Below, in pieces: positions 33,175 through 33,244 of a stretch of 33,244 nucleotides of DNA. How positions within the stretch are numbered: the first letter of the stretch is position 1; every line of letters starts with the position of its first letter. The notes beneath the pieces were generated by a model. That model was given only the letters and a program-made list of their open reading frames with translations. It ran no database searches and was not told the origin of the DNA. The stretch is from Sulfurovum sp. (GTDB taxonomy: Bacteria; Campylobacterota; Campylobacteria; Campylobacterales; Sulfurovaceae): NCBI GenBank assembly GCA_020726105.1, contig DYTF01000002.1, positions 1 through 33,244 on the forward strand, given 5' to 3'. Position numbers and translations under genes: made by a program.

Positions 33175-33244
33175 TGATGGGTTCCTTTAATGGTTCCTTT
33201 TTGGGCGAAGCCCAGAAAAGGACTCTTCGGCAGAGTGCCCACGC
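33171..33244 (-). CDS. Possible C-terminal end of exbB (partial, runs off the window)
   Basis: One minus-strand frame stays open from the window edge and ends in a TGA overlapping the exbD ATG. It reads VGTLPKSPFLGFAQKGTIK then GTHQ. The coupling suggests the exbB gene expected here, but the 23 residues visible are encoded largely by palindromic DNA and show no ExbB motif. It may instead be a repeat inserted at the gene end, or non-coding. Confidence 0.3.
   Translation of the reverse strand, partial: VGTLPKSPFLGFAQKGTIKGTHQ
33195..33237. repeat. Two adjacent hairpin-forming palindromes
   Basis: The first (33195-33222) pairs TCCTTTTTGGGC with GCCCAGAAAAGGA around a GAA loop with one bulge. 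The second (33223-33237) pairs ACTCT with AGAGT. The design is REP-like. It lies just upstream of exbD, at the window edge, so its full extent is unknown. Confidence 0.5.

Overview
The window looks like a chromosomal segment of a Campylobacterota (epsilonproteobacterial) bacterium, probably a free-living Sulfurimonas- or Sulfurovum-like chemolithotroph. The evidence is moderate-to-low GC, AT-rich intergenic DNA, AAGGA-type ribosome sites, the lolC/E-secA-lolA cluster known from Campylobacter, and a cytoplasmic nitrate-assimilation locus that host-adapted relatives lack. The genus cannot be fixed from sequence alone.

Positions 1-12,100 hold nitrogen acquisition. They contain a truncated ammonium-transporter remnant, glnK and amt, a degenerate NtrB/NtrC-like regulator pair, a DUF234 nuclease-like gene, and the minus-strand operon nirA, dmsB-dmsC fusion, nasA. 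The operon is divergent from the nitrate transporter narK. A recurring dyad, close to TTGATTAA-N3-TTAATCAA, sits about 50 bp upstream of the predicted start points of amt, narK and nirA (the nirA copy is weak), upstream of the amt remnant, and over the regulator's own start. It looks like the operator of one nitrogen regulon.

Positions 12,100-17,900 hold an unusual accessory block next to narK. It comprises a trigger-factor-like protein without the ribosome-docking signature, a PP2C phosphatase-Ser/Thr kinase fusion with a membrane tail, and an 846-residue protein that joins a ClpB-like AAA domain with a lost Walker B glutamate to an FtsH-like half. That half lacks the pore-loop motif and has KEAAH in place of the zinc motif HExxH. 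The nitrite reductase upstream carries an 88-residue C-terminal tail that resembles the last part of a kinase C-lobe and most resembles the kinase encoded here. Together these suggest a post-translational control or quality-control module dedicated to nitrate assimilation. This is the strongest candidate for an undescribed system in the window.

Positions 17,900-33,244 are mostly housekeeping: two tandem small paralogues of unknown function, mltG and an AsmA/YhdP-like gene whose 5' ends overlap head to head, an MscS channel, a LolC/E permease, secA, lolA, a small coiled-coil membrane protein, a YbiT-type ABC-F ATPase, a hicAB toxin-antitoxin pair with a perfect operator palindrome, a YebC regulator, a thioredoxin-like protein and exbD. 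Palindromic sequence lies at both window edges. No tRNA, rRNA, CRISPR array or insertion-sequence transposase was seen, and no stretch longer than 300 bases lacks a gene.
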